This document shows positions 10,028 to 20,152 of a stretch of DNA of 64,000 nt, one piece after another. Under the pieces are notes generated by a model. That model saw nothing but the letters and a program-made list of their open reading frames with translations, was not told the origin of the DNA and ran no database searches. Source of the stretch: Phyto melanocephala (Eukaryota > Arthropoda > Insecta > Diptera > Rhinophoridae); contig OW799233.1 of NCBI GenBank assembly GCA_941918925.1, positions 46,089,341 through 46,153,340 of the forward strand, given 5' to 3'. The stretch's first letter is position 1; every line of letters begins with the position of its first letter. The translations under genes and the position numbers were made by a program.

Positions 10028-10468
10028 AACCAGACATCTCTTGTTGACAAATAAAATCGTTGCCATTATCAAGCCATTAAGTTCAGTTATACCATGTCTG
10101 TTGAAAATTTTTATTCTTAATATTCTGAGACAAGTTTTTTCACTGCAAATATTGCGAGTTCATAATGTCATCTGCAAATTGATATTTTTATATTCATACC
10201 GATATGGGAAGTATTGACTACTGATTTGAAAGATTTCCAAAGCGATACAATTTTATAATTAAAAGGGTGGGCAGGGCCACGGCTTACGCGAGGTAACTTT
10301 TCTTTTATGGAAATTAATATTAAATCGATTAATCGCTGGCAAAGTAAAAATAACAATTCCTTTTGAATTGATTATTATACAGCGGAGATAGTGATTAACT
10401 AAATTATAATTATACGTTAAAAAACGCTAAGAACAGTTTGATCATATTTACGAAGGATTTCTTTTATA

Positions 10469-11760
10469 AGGGGTGTCACGAAATGCTTTTTTACATTTTA
10501 AAATGTCTCCCAAATCTAGTTTTTTTCAAACAAAAAATACATTTTATTGGAGGAAAATTTCTAAACTTTATTATGCAAAAAACCAAAGCTTCAAATTTTA
10601 TTTTCTTTTGCAAAAGTTCGCACTTTTTTCTTAACGATTTGCATTAAACGTTGGACACACGTTTTACCGAAGTGTTTGATAGCTTTTTTCCAAATAAATC
10701 CAAATTTTTTTACATTTGCAGAAGCTTTGAACTTTGTTCTTAGGTACTGCTTAATTATAGCCCAATAGCGTTCAATAGGCTTTAGCTCTGGACAATTAGG
10801 TGGATTCATGTTTTTCGGTACAAAATTTATTTTGTTGGCCTCATACCACTCAAGGACGTCTTTGCTGTAGTGGCAGCTTGCCAAATCGGGCCAAAACAGT
10901 GGAGGTATATTGTGGCTTCTGTATAATGGCAATACAGACTTTTTCAGGCACTCAATAATATAAAATTGGCTGTTCATTGTACGATTCACAATGATTGCCT
11001 TTGAAGTTTTCCCACATGTACATATTGCTTGCCATATCATATATTTTTTGGCGAATTTTGAAATCTTTTTATACTTAAATTTATCGGAAACATTAGCTCT
11101 TTTATTAGAAACATAAAAACCCTGACTAGGAAGCTCTGAATAGTCAGCCTTACAATAGGTTTCATCGTCCATTAAAATACATCCATTAAAATTATTTAAT
11201 TTGTGACGTAGCAACTGTCTTGCTCTTATTCTTGCCGTTTTTGTTCCTTTTTCGTTTCGGTTAGGAGCTTTCTTGACTTTGAATGTTCTTAAATTTTCTT
11301 TTTTCTTTATTCGTTCTACAAGCGACTTCGAAATATTTAGCTTTCGTGCGATATCGCGAATGGAAATGTTTGGATTTTGCTTCCAAAAAGCCTTCACCTT
11401 TTTAACGATTTGAAGATTCCCAAAAACCACGAGGCCCTCCACCTTTCTTGTGCTTAATAGGCAAGTCTTTTTTGAATTTAAAAATAACGTTACGGGCAGT
11501 CTGCCGGACACTTTTACCCGTCGCGCAACTTCAGCGTAAGAAAGTTGTTTATTTTCATTATAAATATCCACAATATTTTTTCTCACTTTTTCTCTATTTG
11601 ATGACATTTTAAGTACGGATAAAATAATTTGAATAAACTTATTAACAAAGTTTTGTTGACACTTATAACTATCACAGAGTGGAACAAACAAATTAATTAA
11701 ATAATAATTGTGTGCGTAGTGCCCTGTTAAATATGTAAAAAAGTATTTCGAGACACCCTT
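10469..11760 (-). mobile_element. DD37E Tc1/mariner element (near full length)
   Basis: This 1292-bp element has inverted ends AGGGGTGTCACGAAATGCTT at the left and AAGGGTGTCTCGAAATACTT at the right (inverted), continuing TTTTACAT. It is directly flanked by TA dinucleotides at 10467-10468 and 11761-11762. It carries one transposase gene on the minus strand. Length, ends and target site are all standard for Tc1/mariner. Preservation is good, so it is a comparatively young insertion. Confidence 0.9.
10591..11607 (-). CDS. DD37E-family Tc1/mariner transposase
   Basis: It encodes a 338-residue transposase starting at the ATG at 11607 (MSSNREKVRKN); the frame is open further upstream but that part lies in the terminal repeat. 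Residues ~15-35 (LSYAEVARRVKVSGR) form the first helix-turn-helix and ~85-105 (ISIRDIARKLNISKSLVERI) the second. The catalytic residues are in MDDETY, WPDLASCHYS and PELKPIERYW. The spacing between the second Asp and the Glu is 37, hence DD37E. Between the two DNA-binding motifs about 28 codons (after VSGR, up to the GFGNLQ region) read in a shifted frame. In the alternative frame the DNA gives a family-like basic stretch (ARNVIFKF, KHKKGGGPRG). Two compensating indels have thus kept the frame open while scrambling a linker. Activity is doubtful. Confidence 0.87.
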   Translation of the reverse strand: MSSNREKVRKNIVDIYNENKQLSYAEVARRVKVSGRLPVTLFLNSKKTCLLSTRKVEGLVVFGNLQIVKKVKAFWKQNPNISIRDIARKLNISKSLVERIKKKENLRTFKVKKAPNRNEKGTKTARIRARQLLRHKLNNFNGCILMDDETYCKADYSELPSQGFYVSNKRANVSDKFKYKKISKFAKKYMIWQAICTCGKTSKAIIVNRTMNSQFYIIECLKKSVLPLYRSHNIPPLFWPDLASCHYSKDVLEWYEANKINFVPKNMNPPNCPELKPIERYWAIIKQYLRTKFKASANVKKFGFIWKKAIKHFGKTCVQRLMQIVKKKVRTFAKENKI

Positions 11761-11762
11761 TA

Positions 11763-12121
11763 GACACATTTTAATTCAGAAAAGTTCAAATTAAATAACA
11801 ATTTGGTAATATCATTTCATTGGGAAATGGTTTAAAATACTTATGCTTTACACTTAAAAGCAATTTATAAATTGTTTAGTGTATTGAGTATTGAGAGCTG
11901 CCATTGAACATATTTATTTTCGATTCATTTCATTCATACATATTTCTCTTTTTGTTTTCGTTTGTTAAGCACCTATACTTTAACGATTATAAAGAAATAG
12001 TTTATGTTTTCTGTTTCATCTGTGTACATAGGTGTGTGTGTGTGTGCAATTCATGTTTGCTCCTTAGCTATGGAAAGATTTTTCTATGTTTAAATGTATT
12101 TTTGTGATATTTGATATTTAC
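11763..12121. other. Dystrophin intron flanking the 12122-12245 exon
   Basis: AT-rich intron. It includes a short TG run (12031-12046) and ends with the splice donor GTAAATATC (minus strand, ending at 12121). No other feature is seen. Confidence 0.5.
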
Positions 12122-12245
12122 CTTCAGTGTCACTGGTATCCGATACAGGTGGTTCGTTGGCAATATATTGTCTGCCACTTTGCAAAGTACTTTCAACGAT
12201 TGGACGTTTATCCTCCAATTGACGACGGAAAGCTTTATGATCATC
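12122..12245 (-). CDS. Dys: Dystrophin internal exon (spectrin-repeat rod), third in this window
   Basis: Read on the minus strand, this 124-bp exon follows a TGTAG acceptor and ends at a GTAAAT donor. It encodes 41 residues plus one base: DDHKAFRRQLEDKRPIVEST...ANEPPVSDTSDTE. This matches the part of vertebrate dystrophin around spectrin repeat 23 (known there as a VHRAFKRELKTKEPVIMSTL-type segment). Dystrophin is a membrane-associated actin linker that binds dystroglycan at muscle and neural membranes; the rod is its elastic spacer. It joins in phase 0 to the exon at 26983-27133. The exon that should follow is not visible in the remaining 12.1 kb and must lie beyond the window. Confidence 0.93.
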
Positions 12246-13911
12246 CTACAATGTAGCAAAAGGAAAAAATTAAAAATATATAATAGTTATAGACAAAGCT
12301 GTAGTGAATAGTTAAAGAGACATAAAAAATCAAAAAAGTTGCATAATCTTTAAAGAGTTCTTAAGATATTGAATTAAAGAATTGTCGAAATGTAGTGTAA
12401 AGTCAATACATGTTTTATATATTAGCAATGTGTTCAAAGCAGCTTTTTGTCATAAATAACATTATAATGGACCTTTAACAACTTTTATTAATAGTTTGCT
12501 TATCTGCTGGCCAGTAAAATTAATACAATCACAGATACGTTATTCATAAGTAATTGCTTAATGATCCTTAACACTATAACAAAATCAAAAGTCACCAAAA
12601 TAAATCTACACAAACACTTTAACACTACTCCTAAAACTGCAAAGTAAATTTACTAATAAAAACAGTCTAAACACGCACCACACACTTCAATTGGCCAAAG
12701 ATTTAATAAACAGCCAAACACTAAAAACAAACGACATTAACTGAATAAATAAATAAATACACTCGCACAAAAGTCAACAAAAACTCATACATCTACACAT
12801 GGGTCTTATTTAATGTTTAGTGTTCTTTACTCTTTACACATACAATAAGACACATACATATACACGAAAATATATTGAATGATATTTCAAAAGCAACATC
12901 AACAAAAAAGGAGGCAGAAAATCTATAAAAATAGACGTGCTACGAAAAAATCACTTAACTGATGAACACTTTCTTTTCGATACCAAATCAAAAGAGTAAA
13001 AACAACTATTGTAATAAAATTAATAGAAAGAAGGGCAAAAGAAATAAGCTGCCATCAAATGTGACCACTTAAATATAAAAATAAACTACATCTAAATACA
13101 TGACTACATAGCAAACAATAAAAAAAAGTAAAGAAATAAATACAACAATGACAACAACAACTTAACCGATAAATACTTAAACAGAATCTTCTCAAAACAA
13201 TCGAAAAAATCACGTTTAAAAAATGTTCAAGCTAATAGTGTGTAAAAGTTGATGAAGTAGAAAATCAAATGAAAGGTATTGTGGATAATGTGGATATTCT
13301 CAAAACGACTTGAACATTTAAGTTAAAAAACTGTTATACAAAATGATTTATTAATAAAAAGAGCGCACAAAAACAATTAAATAAAATTAAAATTTTATTC
13401 AGTAATAATTTAAAAAAAACAAAATTTAAACATCAATTATGGAAAAAAATTTTTTTAACTGTTATACTAAATTTTAATATAAAAAATAACTGTTATACAC
13501 AATTTATATTGAAAAAAAACTATCATACAAACCGTTTTCTATAAAAAAATTTATAAATAAAATTGTTTCTCGAAAAAACTGTTATACAAACGGTTTTCTA
13601 TAGAAACAACTGTTATAAAAAATATATGTTGTTAAAAAATGTTTAAACAGAATCTTTTTATAGAAAATACAAATTTTTTTCTTTCTGTTATACACAATTT
13701 TTTTTAAATTAAAAATTGTATCTACAATAAAACTGTTATACAAACGATTTTATTTAATTATTTTTTTTTTAATAGAAACGGTTGCGCAAAGTTTTTGATT
13801 AGGAACAAAATTTTACAAAATGATTTTCTATACGAAATTAATAAAACACAAACAAAAAAGAAATCTATAGGAAAACCTGGTATTGAAAAAAAGGTTTTTT
13901 TTTACCAAATA
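12246..13911. other. Dystrophin intron with an AT-rich minisatellite-like array at 13320-13790
   Basis: The first kilobase is featureless and A-rich. From about 13320 a degenerate array repeats ACTGTTATACAAA and CGGTTTTCTATAGAAA-like units of roughly 30-50 bp. The DD37E element at 13912 interrupts this zone, and similar units continue at 15000-15250. Confidence 0.5.
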
Positions 13912-14998
13912 AAGAATGAGATCAGTGAAACCTTAACACACATTTTTAATTCCACCTTTCTTCATGCACAAAAAATATAACTGTTTATGATCAAGTTTGC
14001 ATTTAAAAACTTGTCAAATTATGTGTACAAAATAATATCATAATCGGATTATTAGTTTGTTTGAAAATGGATTCCGAAGAAAAAGTGCGTGAAAAAAAAT
14101 AACAATTTTTTTCAAAAATCCCAGTCGTACTTACAAATCTATTGCAAATGAGATAAAGGTGTCACGACAAACAGTCCTACAAGGTTCAGAAAGTGCCAGA
14201 CAGAAATTCGAAGAAAAACTTGGATGCAAAAAGTCGTGTCAAAGAACTGCTTAGAAATTTTATCAACAAATATGAGTGTTGTATTATGGATGATGAGACT
14301 TACGTTCTTGCCGACTTTTCTCAGCTCCCAGGGCGAAGTTGTTATGTGGCCGATGGAAAAGGTAATGTCGATGACCAATTTAAGTTCCAAAAAAAGACAA
14401 AGTTTCCAAAGAAGTACTTAGTTTGGCAAGCTATATGCACGTGCGGAGAAAGAAGCAGTAAATTTATTACTTCTGGGACTATCAACACTGATATTTACAT
14501 CAAGGAGTGCTTGCAGAAGAGGTTGCTTCCATTCATACGAAAACACAATAAGTCAACATATTTTTGGCCCGACCTAGCGTCGTGTCATTATAGTAAATCT
14601 GCAGCAGAATGGTATGAAACAATTAATATAGTGGTAGTGCCAAACGAAGCAAATCCACCTAATTGTCCAGAACTAAGGCCCATCGAACGTTACTGGGCTT
14701 TAGTCAAAAGAGTGCTGAAGGATACAAAACAAGTTGCTAATACTACTAAAATTTTTTCCCAGAAATGGTCTTATTCCAGCAATAAAGTTACTAGGGATAC
14801 CATCAAAACCCTCATGGTCTCAATTCCGGAAAAGGTGAAACAGTTCATCAAAAAAAGCTGAATTTTTACAAAAAGCATTAATATTTTAATTTACTGTTAT
14901 TTTATTGTTAAACCACGCTATTTTCATTAAAATGGATTAATTCGTTTCAAAGTTATTGCGTTTTATTCGTGTTAGGGTTTTATCGATCTCATTCTTTA
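13912..14998 (+). mobile_element. DD37E Tc1/mariner element with internal deletion
   Basis: The left end reads AAGAATGAGATC..AAACCTTAACAC from 13912. The right end inverted reads AAGAATGAGATC..AAACCCTAACAC, finishing about 14996-14998. TA dinucleotides flank both sides. The element is about 1.09 kb, roughly 200 bp shorter than the other DD37E copy, because a segment between the two DNA-binding motifs is missing. Its termini differ from those of the copy at 10469, so it is a separate DD37E lineage. Confidence 0.82.
14068..14861 (+). pseudogene. DD37E transposase pseudogene
   Basis: The original ATG is probably at 14068 (MDSEEKVREKK), followed at once by a stop after a frameshift. The first helix-turn-helix is still readable in another frame (RTYKSIANEIKVSRQTVLQ). 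After that comes a deletion that removes the second DNA-binding motif. The long open part is 14193-14861, 222 codons. It keeps MDDETY, WPDLASCHYS and PELRPIERYW with the 37-residue DD37E spacing, and ends in a basic KQFIKKS tail. The catalytic core is intact but DNA binding is lost, so the element cannot mobilise itself. Confidence 0.85.
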
Positions 14999-15000
14999 TA

Positions 15001-17085
15001 CCGTACGACAAAATTATTTTATACAAAACTTTTTTATAGAAAAATTAAATTGTAGAAACATTTTATTCGAGAAAAAACGTTTCGAATAATTTTTTTCTTT
15101 GAAAAAAAAAACAGATATTAATTTTTAATTATGTGAAAGCTTTTCTATAAAAAAATTAATAAAATATAACTTTAAAAAAACTGTTTTTCTTTTATAGAAA
15201 ATACTTTTCTACCAAAGACTTTCATTAAAACTACATTTTTTCCTAGAAAAAACTCTATTCAAATACAAGGAAGAGCGCCATATTCAGCCGTTCCGAATCT
15301 GATAATACCCTTCGCCATAGTGTACATAGGTATAAATACCACATCGTGGCAAGCCTACATTTTAAACTTCATGCAACACGCCATTTTCTTTATTATTTCC
15401 GACGACATCTTTGATTTGAAATTTGTTAATTGTTTTCAAAACGTCAAGCCTTTTCATTTGACAACCATGATACTGGGGTCAATACTAAAAAGTGTTATAC
15501 ACATTGATTTTCGACAGAAAAATATGCTGCACATTTCAGTAAAAGCCAAAAGAAAGAAATTCTGCAGGATATGATTCTGCTATAATAAATTATTTTCTTT
15601 TAATGTCTTTCATAAGCAAAAAGCTGTTATATACCGATTGTTGAAGAAAAGTTTAAATATCATTTGTAGTTACTAGACATTTTTTAATTTTAAATTTAAT
15701 GCATTAGAATATCTCTCGTGTTCAACTCTGTGTAAAGGTGTTTCTTAAGAAAAGTTTAAGGTTGACTTTCAAACTCATTCACTCATCTGTACTGATCTTT
15801 ACAAATTGTTGCATGAGGTAGAAACAAAACTGTGAATGCTTTCTTAAATTTTTTTATTTAAGAGAAAAAAAAGGGTGGTTACTTCTTTATGACCTACATT
15901 ATTTAGTGTGTTTTTCTAACGCCTTTCAGTATTCTTGGAAACATGTGTGTAATATCCAGCAAACTTAGCAACAACGACATTTTATTATAAACTTCACTTT
16001 CTCTTAGCAAAATCCCCACAAGTTCTTGTTTATGTCATGTATTTTGTGGCCATTGCCTTACGTTTCAGATGGCGTATACTTGTTCTTTTTTTCTTTGCCA
16101 GACATTTATTTCAAAAGTATACGCCCTGTATTCTGTAGCAGTATTAATAGTCAATTTTATGAATTTATGATTTTGTTTTGAGTTTGGTTGCGTTATGGGC
16201 TATTTTGTGTGTAGCCATTTAGTAGGTCTGTTTCCTCAATGTTATTTATATTAATTCTTTGTGTTGATTTTTTTTTGCTGTTTAATATTGATTTGTATTT
16301 ATGAAACGTGTTTTTAAGTACAACATGATTAAGTGAACAGATGACGAGGAGAGGGTTTCAAAATTTTAATTATTTGCTCACAGTTTTCGCAGGAGAATGA
16401 GGATGCATCTCTATCATGCCTACAACATGGCGTTTAGCTGCATATCGCTTAAATAAAGCCTCATGCCATTTAACAAACTATGTGTGCTTGATATCTGGTA
16501 AATAATGGTCCAATAAGTTATCGTGAGTAAGTCTTTAAGAACTCGACTACTTGTGCAATGAGAAAATTTGTAAGATTGTATTTTCCTACATATTTTAGCA
16601 GACAGCGACAATGTTTTTTGTCGAGCGATTTATCTTCTACATGTTACAGTGTCTACCTTAAACCTTTTAACCTATTTCTGAACGAGTACCATCTCGTTTT
16701 ATTTTGGCGAGCTCTTTAATAAAGTAATTTGCCTTGGTGCTATGGTATTTAAAACTGAGTAATAAACACCAGCAGAAATGACTATTACAGACTGATAATA
16801 TTGACTTGCCCAAAGTAAAAAAAAGAACTCTTCACATACAATTTGTGCTTAAAAACTTGAATTTTTTTAATCACCTAAGAACATTTGTACTACAATATCT
16901 ATTAGTTCAGCAAACCTTCTTTTAAATTTATTTGATGTCAAAAGTTTATCATTAAATGCCTGAGCTACATTAAGACTTAAACAAATAATATAACTAGAAT
17001 TATAAAAATTATTTTTGGTTAATAAATACTTAGTCCGTCCTTCCATTCAACTATTTCTGTTTTCATGTACGTGCTTTGTTAGACA
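15001..17085. other. Intron sequence with an INE-1-like terminal fragment at 15268-15360
   Basis: The bases at 15268-15360 (GGAAGAGCGCCATATTCAGC, CCGAATCTGATAATACCCTTC) match the start of the INE-1-like copies at 20153 and 39114; the rest of the element is not recognisable. An 11-bp inverted repeat GGCGTATACTT (16071-16081) / AAGTATACGCC (16115-16125) may be a small hairpin. Otherwise unremarkable AT-rich intron. Confidence 0.45.
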
Positions 17086-19933
17086 GAAACAATTATTTAC
17101 ATACACATGTAGGGGGAATATCGAAGCCGACCACTACTATCACCTTCGCTCCTCAGTGATTTCGTGTCTACCGATCAGTATACCTTCAATCACTGAGTCC
17201 CGCGCCACAACCGGCGTTTGCTCTGGACTAGGAAAACGATTTCACACTGCCGACTGGTGATTGTCGACAATCCTCATCGCACAGTCCTTTGTAATCGCCA
17301 GCATCTCCCTCAGACTAAGGTCCCCCATCGCACTCACACTTAAAGTGTGCTTGCCTGTGATCCTTAATCTTCCGCTCGCCAACGCCGGACACTCGCATAC
17401 TACATGCGCTGCCGCCTCGGCATCCTCCAGGCACATTCTACAAATATCATCATCCACGATTTGCATCCTCTTCAGATGATATTTGAAGTTACCATGTCCT
17501 GTAATCAACGCAGTGATCCAGCTCATCATACTCCGATTAAAACCGAGTATCTTCACTGCACCCCTGCCAAGTGGCTCCCTGAGCACCATACGGGCCTGTC
17601 TACACGTGGTTCCCTCCATCCACCTTCGCAAGTTTATAGAGTTCACCCATTGAAAGATCCTCGCCCGCACTAACACATTACCCAGAGCAGTTCTGGGTTC
17701 CGGTCCGCAGAATGCAGCCTCAGACCCCTTCTTCGCAAGTTCGTCAGCAGCCTCATTCCCAGCTATGCCCACGTGTCCCTTAACCCACATCAGCGTTACC
17801 TCATTTGTAGAGGCACACCTATTGAGCTTTAGAACACACTCAAGCACCAAAGAGGAGTTCACATCTATCCGCTGCATACGTTTTATAACCGACTGGTTGT
17901 CAAGTGCAATAAGAATTCTCTTCCCATACATTCGACATTCCAACAGGTGGTCCAACGCGTGCAGCAAACCAAGCATTTCTGCCTGATAGACTGACACGTA
18001 CTCCCCCAGATTCAGGGTGCAGGATAAGTTCAACTCAGATGAGTACACACCAGCACCTGCCCTTCCGTCCATAAAGGACCCATCAGTAAAGATACTGATG
18101 TCATTCTCCATGCACTCATCGTGCATGAATCCATCCGCTATAAGCGTGTGATGTAGCCTTTCGACCACCTTCACTCGACTCATGCGCTCCATCGGCATCT
18201 GAGCCTCCCTAACCTCTCTATCCACGAGGTCCAGGATTCTCCTATGCCCCAAAACCGATCCAAAGCGATACCACATGCCATCGCTTCGCATCCGAATCGC
18301 CGATCTTGCCGCCGTCTCCCTTATAAATAAGTCCAACGGCAGCAATCCCAGCATTGCCTCCATCGCTTGCGTTGGTGTGGTACGTATCGCGCCACATATA
18401 CCAATGCAAGCAATCCTTTGAACCCCGTCCAACTTCCGCCTAATCGTCGCCTGGGAGGCCTTCGGCCACCAGACAACAGATGCGTAAGTGATCGTCGGTC
18501 TCACCACCACTGTGTAAATCCAGTGTGCAGCCTTAGGTGAGATTCCCCACTTCCGACCGCAAACCCGTTTACACTGATGCAGAATCCTCTTTGCCTTCTG
18601 TACCCTTGCCTCAACATGATCATTCCAGGTTAGTTTCATATCCAGCGTTACCCCCAGATATTTCACCTTCTTGGACACGTTGATCTCGGTTCCAAAAAGC
18701 ATTAAGGATTCAATCTCTATGCCCTTCCTTCTCCGCGTGAAGAGCATAGCATCCGACTTGCCAGCATTTATGGTTAGTCCCTGTTCACAACACCATTCTT
18801 CGGTTACTCTGAGCGCCTGTCTCATGCAACCTAAAATGGTCTCCATGAACTTACCACCAACCATAATTGCCACATCATCCGCATACCCTACCGTATGTAT
18901 GCCAATTACCTCCAGTCTCCTGAGAAGGCTGTCCACAGTTATGTTCCACAGCAGAGGTGATAAGACCCCTCCTTGCGGACATCCCCTGACCACCCTTCCC
19001 CGAATCCTGGTGCTTCCGCTCCTGAGATTCACTGCCCTACATCTGAGCATGGCGCCGATCCACTTCACCACAACAGAATCGACCCCTTGCTCATCGAGAG
19101 CATTTCCCAGTTTATCAAAAGAGATCCTATCAAAAGCGCCCTCTATGTCCATAAATACGGACAAAGCAAGATCACCATTGAAAACCTCCCTCTCAGCAAC
19201 CCTCACCAATTCGTGCAGGGCAGTCTCAGTAGACCTCCCAGCCCTGTAAGCGTGCTGACTCCCACTCAATGGCCTATCCATCAGCGTAGTCTCCTCCAGG
19301 AAGTCAACCAACACCCTTTCCATTGCCTTCAATAGAAAGGATGTAAGACTGATCGGCCTGAACGACTTAGCCTCCGTATAGTCCCTCTTCCCCGGTTTGG
19401 GAAGAAAAACCACCCTGGTCTCCCTCCATGCCACCGGAATATACCCTGTCGAAAGACAGGCAACAAATATTTCCCTAATCACCACAAGTAGAGTGTTCAT
19501 ACCCCACTGTAGTAATGCAGGAAATATCCCATCCATCCCAGCCGCCTTAAATGGGGCAAAAGACAAAATCGCACTTCTAACCCCATTAAGAGTTACTATC
19601 CTTTCAGCATCTCTCCGCCTTACCTCACTGGCTCCCCTGTTAACGGGAACCCATGAGTCATTCGAAATGAAACTTCCAGGAAAATGTACCTCCATCAGCG
19701 ACTGTAATGTCCCCCCCATCGTCTCCGTCATGCCGCCATCGCTCCTGCGAATAAGCCCCATTCTGGAGACAGGGTCTCTAGACACCATCTTCTGCAGTCT
19801 CCCCACTTCAGATGTATCCATCACGCCGGAGCAGAATTCCCTCCACGTACTTCGTTTCCGAAGACGTATAGTTCTCTTCAGCTCCTTCTTCCTCGCCTTA
19901 TACTCGTCCCATAAGCTAGGAAACAATTATTTA
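17086..19933 (-). mobile_element. 5'-truncated LOA-like LINE with 14-bp target duplication
   Basis: The GC-rich block 17100-19919 stands out sharply from the AT-rich intron. The 14-bp sequence GAAACAATTATTTA occurs on both edges (17086-17099 and 19920-19933), which is a target-site duplication. On the minus strand the element runs from a truncated 5' end at 19919 to a ~142-bp 3' untranslated region after the stop at 17242. It lacks the endonuclease domain and ORF1, as expected for abortive target-primed reverse transcription. The intact long frame implies a recent insertion. A reverse transcriptase with RNase H points to the LOA clade rather than Jockey or R1. Confidence 0.88.
17242..19926 (-). 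CDS. LINE ORF2 C-terminal part: reverse transcriptase, RNase H, zinc knuckle
   Basis: There are 894 codons without a stop. The first two or three codons lie in flanking DNA, because the element starts at 19919. Reverse transcriptase spans about residues 110-400: FLPKPGKRDYTEAKSFRPIS, FMDIEGAFDR near 257, GCPQGGVLSPLLW, and the catalytic YADD near 349. RNase H spans about 608-735: IFTDGS, QAEMLGL, LDNQS, and WVKGHVGIAGNEAADELAK, with its catalytic acids present. A C-terminal CRMC-x8-H-VV-C motif near 829 is a CCHC-type zinc knuckle. The apurinic endonuclease domain that normally precedes the reverse transcriptase is missing. These enzymes copy element RNA into the genome, but this copy cannot make its own nick. 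Any activity would need expression from an outside promoter. Confidence 0.9.
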   Translation of the reverse strand: MFPSLWDEYKARKKELKRTIRLRKRSTWREFCSGVMDTSEVGRLQKMVSRDPVSRMGLIRRSDGGMTETMGGTLQSLMEVHFPGSFISNDSWVPVNRGASEVRRRDAERIVTLNGVRSAILSFAPFKAAGMDGIFPALLQWGMNTLLVVIREIFVACLSTGYIPVAWRETRVVFLPKPGKRDYTEAKSFRPISLTSFLLKAMERVLVDFLEETTLMDRPLSGSQHAYRAGRSTETALHELVRVAEREVFNGDLALSVFMDIEGAFDRISFDKLGNALDEQGVDSVVVKWIGAMLRCRAVNLRSGSTRIRGRVVRGCPQGGVLSPLLWNITVDSLLRRLEVIGIHTVGYADDVAIMVGGKFMETILGCMRQALRVTEEWCCEQGLTINAGKSDAMLFTRRRKGIEIESLMLFGTEINVSKKVKYLGVTLDMKLTWNDHVEARVQKAKRILHQCKRVCGRKWGISPKAAHWIYTVVVRPTITYASVVWWPKASQATIRRKLDGVQRIACIGICGAIRTTPTQAMEAMLGLLPLDLFIRETAARSAIRMRSDGMWYRFGSVLGHRRILDLVDREVREAQMPMERMSRVKVVERLHHTLIADGFMHDECMENDISIFTDGSFMDGRAGAGVYSSELNLSCTLNLGEYVSVYQAEMLGLLHALDHLLECRMYGKRILIALDNQSVIKRMQRIDVNSSLVLECVLKLNRCASTNEVTLMWVKGHVGIAGNEAADELAKKGSEAAFCGPEPRTALGNVLVRARIFQWVNSINLRRWMEGTTCRQARMVLREPLGRGAVKILGFNRSMMSWITALITGHGNFKYHLKRMQIVDDDICRMCLEDAEAAAHVVCECPALASGRLRITGKHTLSVSAMGDLSLREMLAITKDCAMRIVDNHQSAV

Positions 19934-19995
19934 AATTTTGATAATAAATTTTAATTCAACAATTATTTAAATTTTGATAATAAATTTTAATTCAA
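19924..19995. repeat. Exact 36-bp tandem duplication
   Basis: Two identical 36-bp units (19924-19959 and 19960-19995) begin CAATTATTTAAATTTTG and end TTTTAATTCAA. The first overlaps the right-hand target duplication of the LINE. The duplication lies immediately beside the insertion point and may have arisen with it. Confidence 0.8.
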
Positions 19996-20152
19996 TTTTA
20001 TTTCTATGCACACACACACAGACATAAAAAAATACAACTATCATGCGTAAACAGTTGCATGTGTGTATACAAATACATTTAATATAAACTGTATGTGTTT
20101 TTATAAAATAAACATAATTAATATTACTCATACGCAACCGTATTAAACTGAA

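Noticed and set aside
12068..12259. 63-codon minus-strand frame overlapping the third exon
   Set aside because: It is in the wrong frame; the dystrophin frame is the one that matches the rod and the splice phases.
17015..19954. Several plus-strand open frames of 70-190 codons
   Set aside because: They are antisense shadows of the GC-rich LINE reverse transcriptase frame on the minus strand.
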